Of a DNA stretch of 22,434 bases, positions 21,958 through 22,434 are shown in pieces (position 1 is the stretch's first letter; each line of letters begins with the position of its first letter). A program made the position numbers and the translations under genes. Under the pieces are notes generated by a model. The model saw only the letters and a list, made by a program, of their open reading frames with translations. It was not told the origin of the DNA and searched no databases. This DNA is from Chloroflexota bacterium (GTDB taxonomy: Bacteria; Chloroflexota; Anaerolineae; Caldilineales; Caldilineaceae), in the NCBI GenBank assembly GCA_018969295.1, contig JAGWYN010000058.1, forward strand, positions 1 to 22,434, written 5' to 3'.

Positions 21958-22434
21958 GGAGTGCGGCACCCATGCCGTCACCGATGCCGGTCTCTGGCCC
22001 TGTCATGTCAGCGAACGCCATGGTGGTTTTCGGTTGTTGCATGCGGTAGGTCCAGGGATGTTGCTGATGTGGGATCGCGGCTTCCATAATTTTGATAGGG
22101 TGGCACAAGCCCACGCCACCGGCGCCGAAATCTTGGCGCGTGTGCCCAGTCAACTGATCCTCAAACCCGTGCAGACCTTTGCCGACGGTACATTTACGGC
22201 CTATCTCACCCCCATCCGCCTGCCGACGCCGCAAAGGTGACCTGCGCCTCTTGGTGCGCGTCCTCCAATACACCATTCAGGATCCAGCCTTGCCAGGTTA
22301 TGGGGAAAAGCATCGTTTGATTACCACCCTCCTGGATCCGAAATGCTATCCAGCCCACGACCTGGCCTGTGCTTACCATGAGCGCTGGGAAATCGAACTC
22401 GTAATCGATGAAATTGACACCCACCAACGCCTGG
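21957..22434 (+). pseudogene. IS4-family transposase, middle and C-terminal part, frameshifted, runs off the window
   Basis: The piece begins at about ECGTHAVTDAGLWPCHVSER and includes the second catalytic Asp in MLLMWDRGFHNFD (Asp codon 22073-22075). The frame breaks near 22238: the first frame stops at 22240, and the protein resumes one frame over as DLRLLVRVLQYTIQDPALPG, then YHERWEIELVIDEI with the third acidic residue. It lacks the N-terminal part that is present in the left-end copy. The last 92 bases are the right copy of the direct repeat. It is inactive as seen. Confidence 0.85.
22343..22434 (+). repeat. 92-bp direct repeat, right copy (IS4 C-terminal region)
   Basis: Matches 399-490 with a single difference. 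It keeps the Tyr codon (t22374) that is Asp in the left copy, so it is closer to the functional sequence. It continues beyond the window. Confidence 0.9.

Noticed and set aside
1..22434. Circular molecule with terminal overlap
   Set aside because: The repeat at the right end matches 399-490, not the first bases of the window, and the flanking sequences differ, so it is an internal IS4 repeat.

Overview
The window looks like accessory DNA from a high-GC member of the Chloroflexota, most likely an Anaerolineae or Caldilinea-like lineage. This is an inference from three things: the style of the sugar-binding lipoprotein (an LAAC lipobox followed by an Ala/Pro/Glu-rich linker), the architecture of the response regulator, and the mix of insertion sequences and toxin-antitoxin remnants. 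No rRNA, tRNA or CRISPR array was seen.

The left flank (1-3500) is eroded. It holds an internally deleted IS4-family transposase, a vapC-type toxin gene with a frameshift behind an intact antitoxin, an orphan AbrB-type antitoxin, a solitary 16-bp insertion-sequence end, a broken phage-type adenine methyltransferase fragment and an unrecognised short ORF.

Next comes a signalling pair on opposite strands. A membrane hybrid histidine kinase (3539-5743, +) converges on and overlaps by 80 bp a response regulator (5664-6968, -). The regulator gene is divergent from the transport and catabolism genes to its right, so it is the obvious candidate to control them.

From 7095 to 21008 every gene is on the + strand, mostly with short gaps or overlaps. 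The order is: CUT1-type sugar ABC transporter (binding lipoprotein and two permeases, no ATPase), a cellulase-like remnant, a mandelate racemase-family dehydratase, an NAD-dependent epimerase, an APH-fold small-molecule kinase, a diverged enolase paralogue, an SDR dehydrogenase, a mutarotase-like (DUF4380-like) protein, an internally deleted UroD-like gene, a GH127 beta-L-arabinofuranosidase-like enzyme and a ferritin-like protein. The set reads as uptake and intracellular breakdown of an arabinose-containing or related glycan or sugar acid. Its most unusual part is the translationally coupled kinase plus enolase paralogue, in which two catalytic residues of true enolase are changed. Strong hairpins without T-tracts lie between several of these genes.

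The right flank (21183-22434) is a patchwork of three truncated insertion sequences (ISAs1, IS630, IS4). Its IS4 piece shares a 92-bp near-identical direct repeat with the left-end IS4 copy, so the whole cargo is bracketed by broken copies of the same element.
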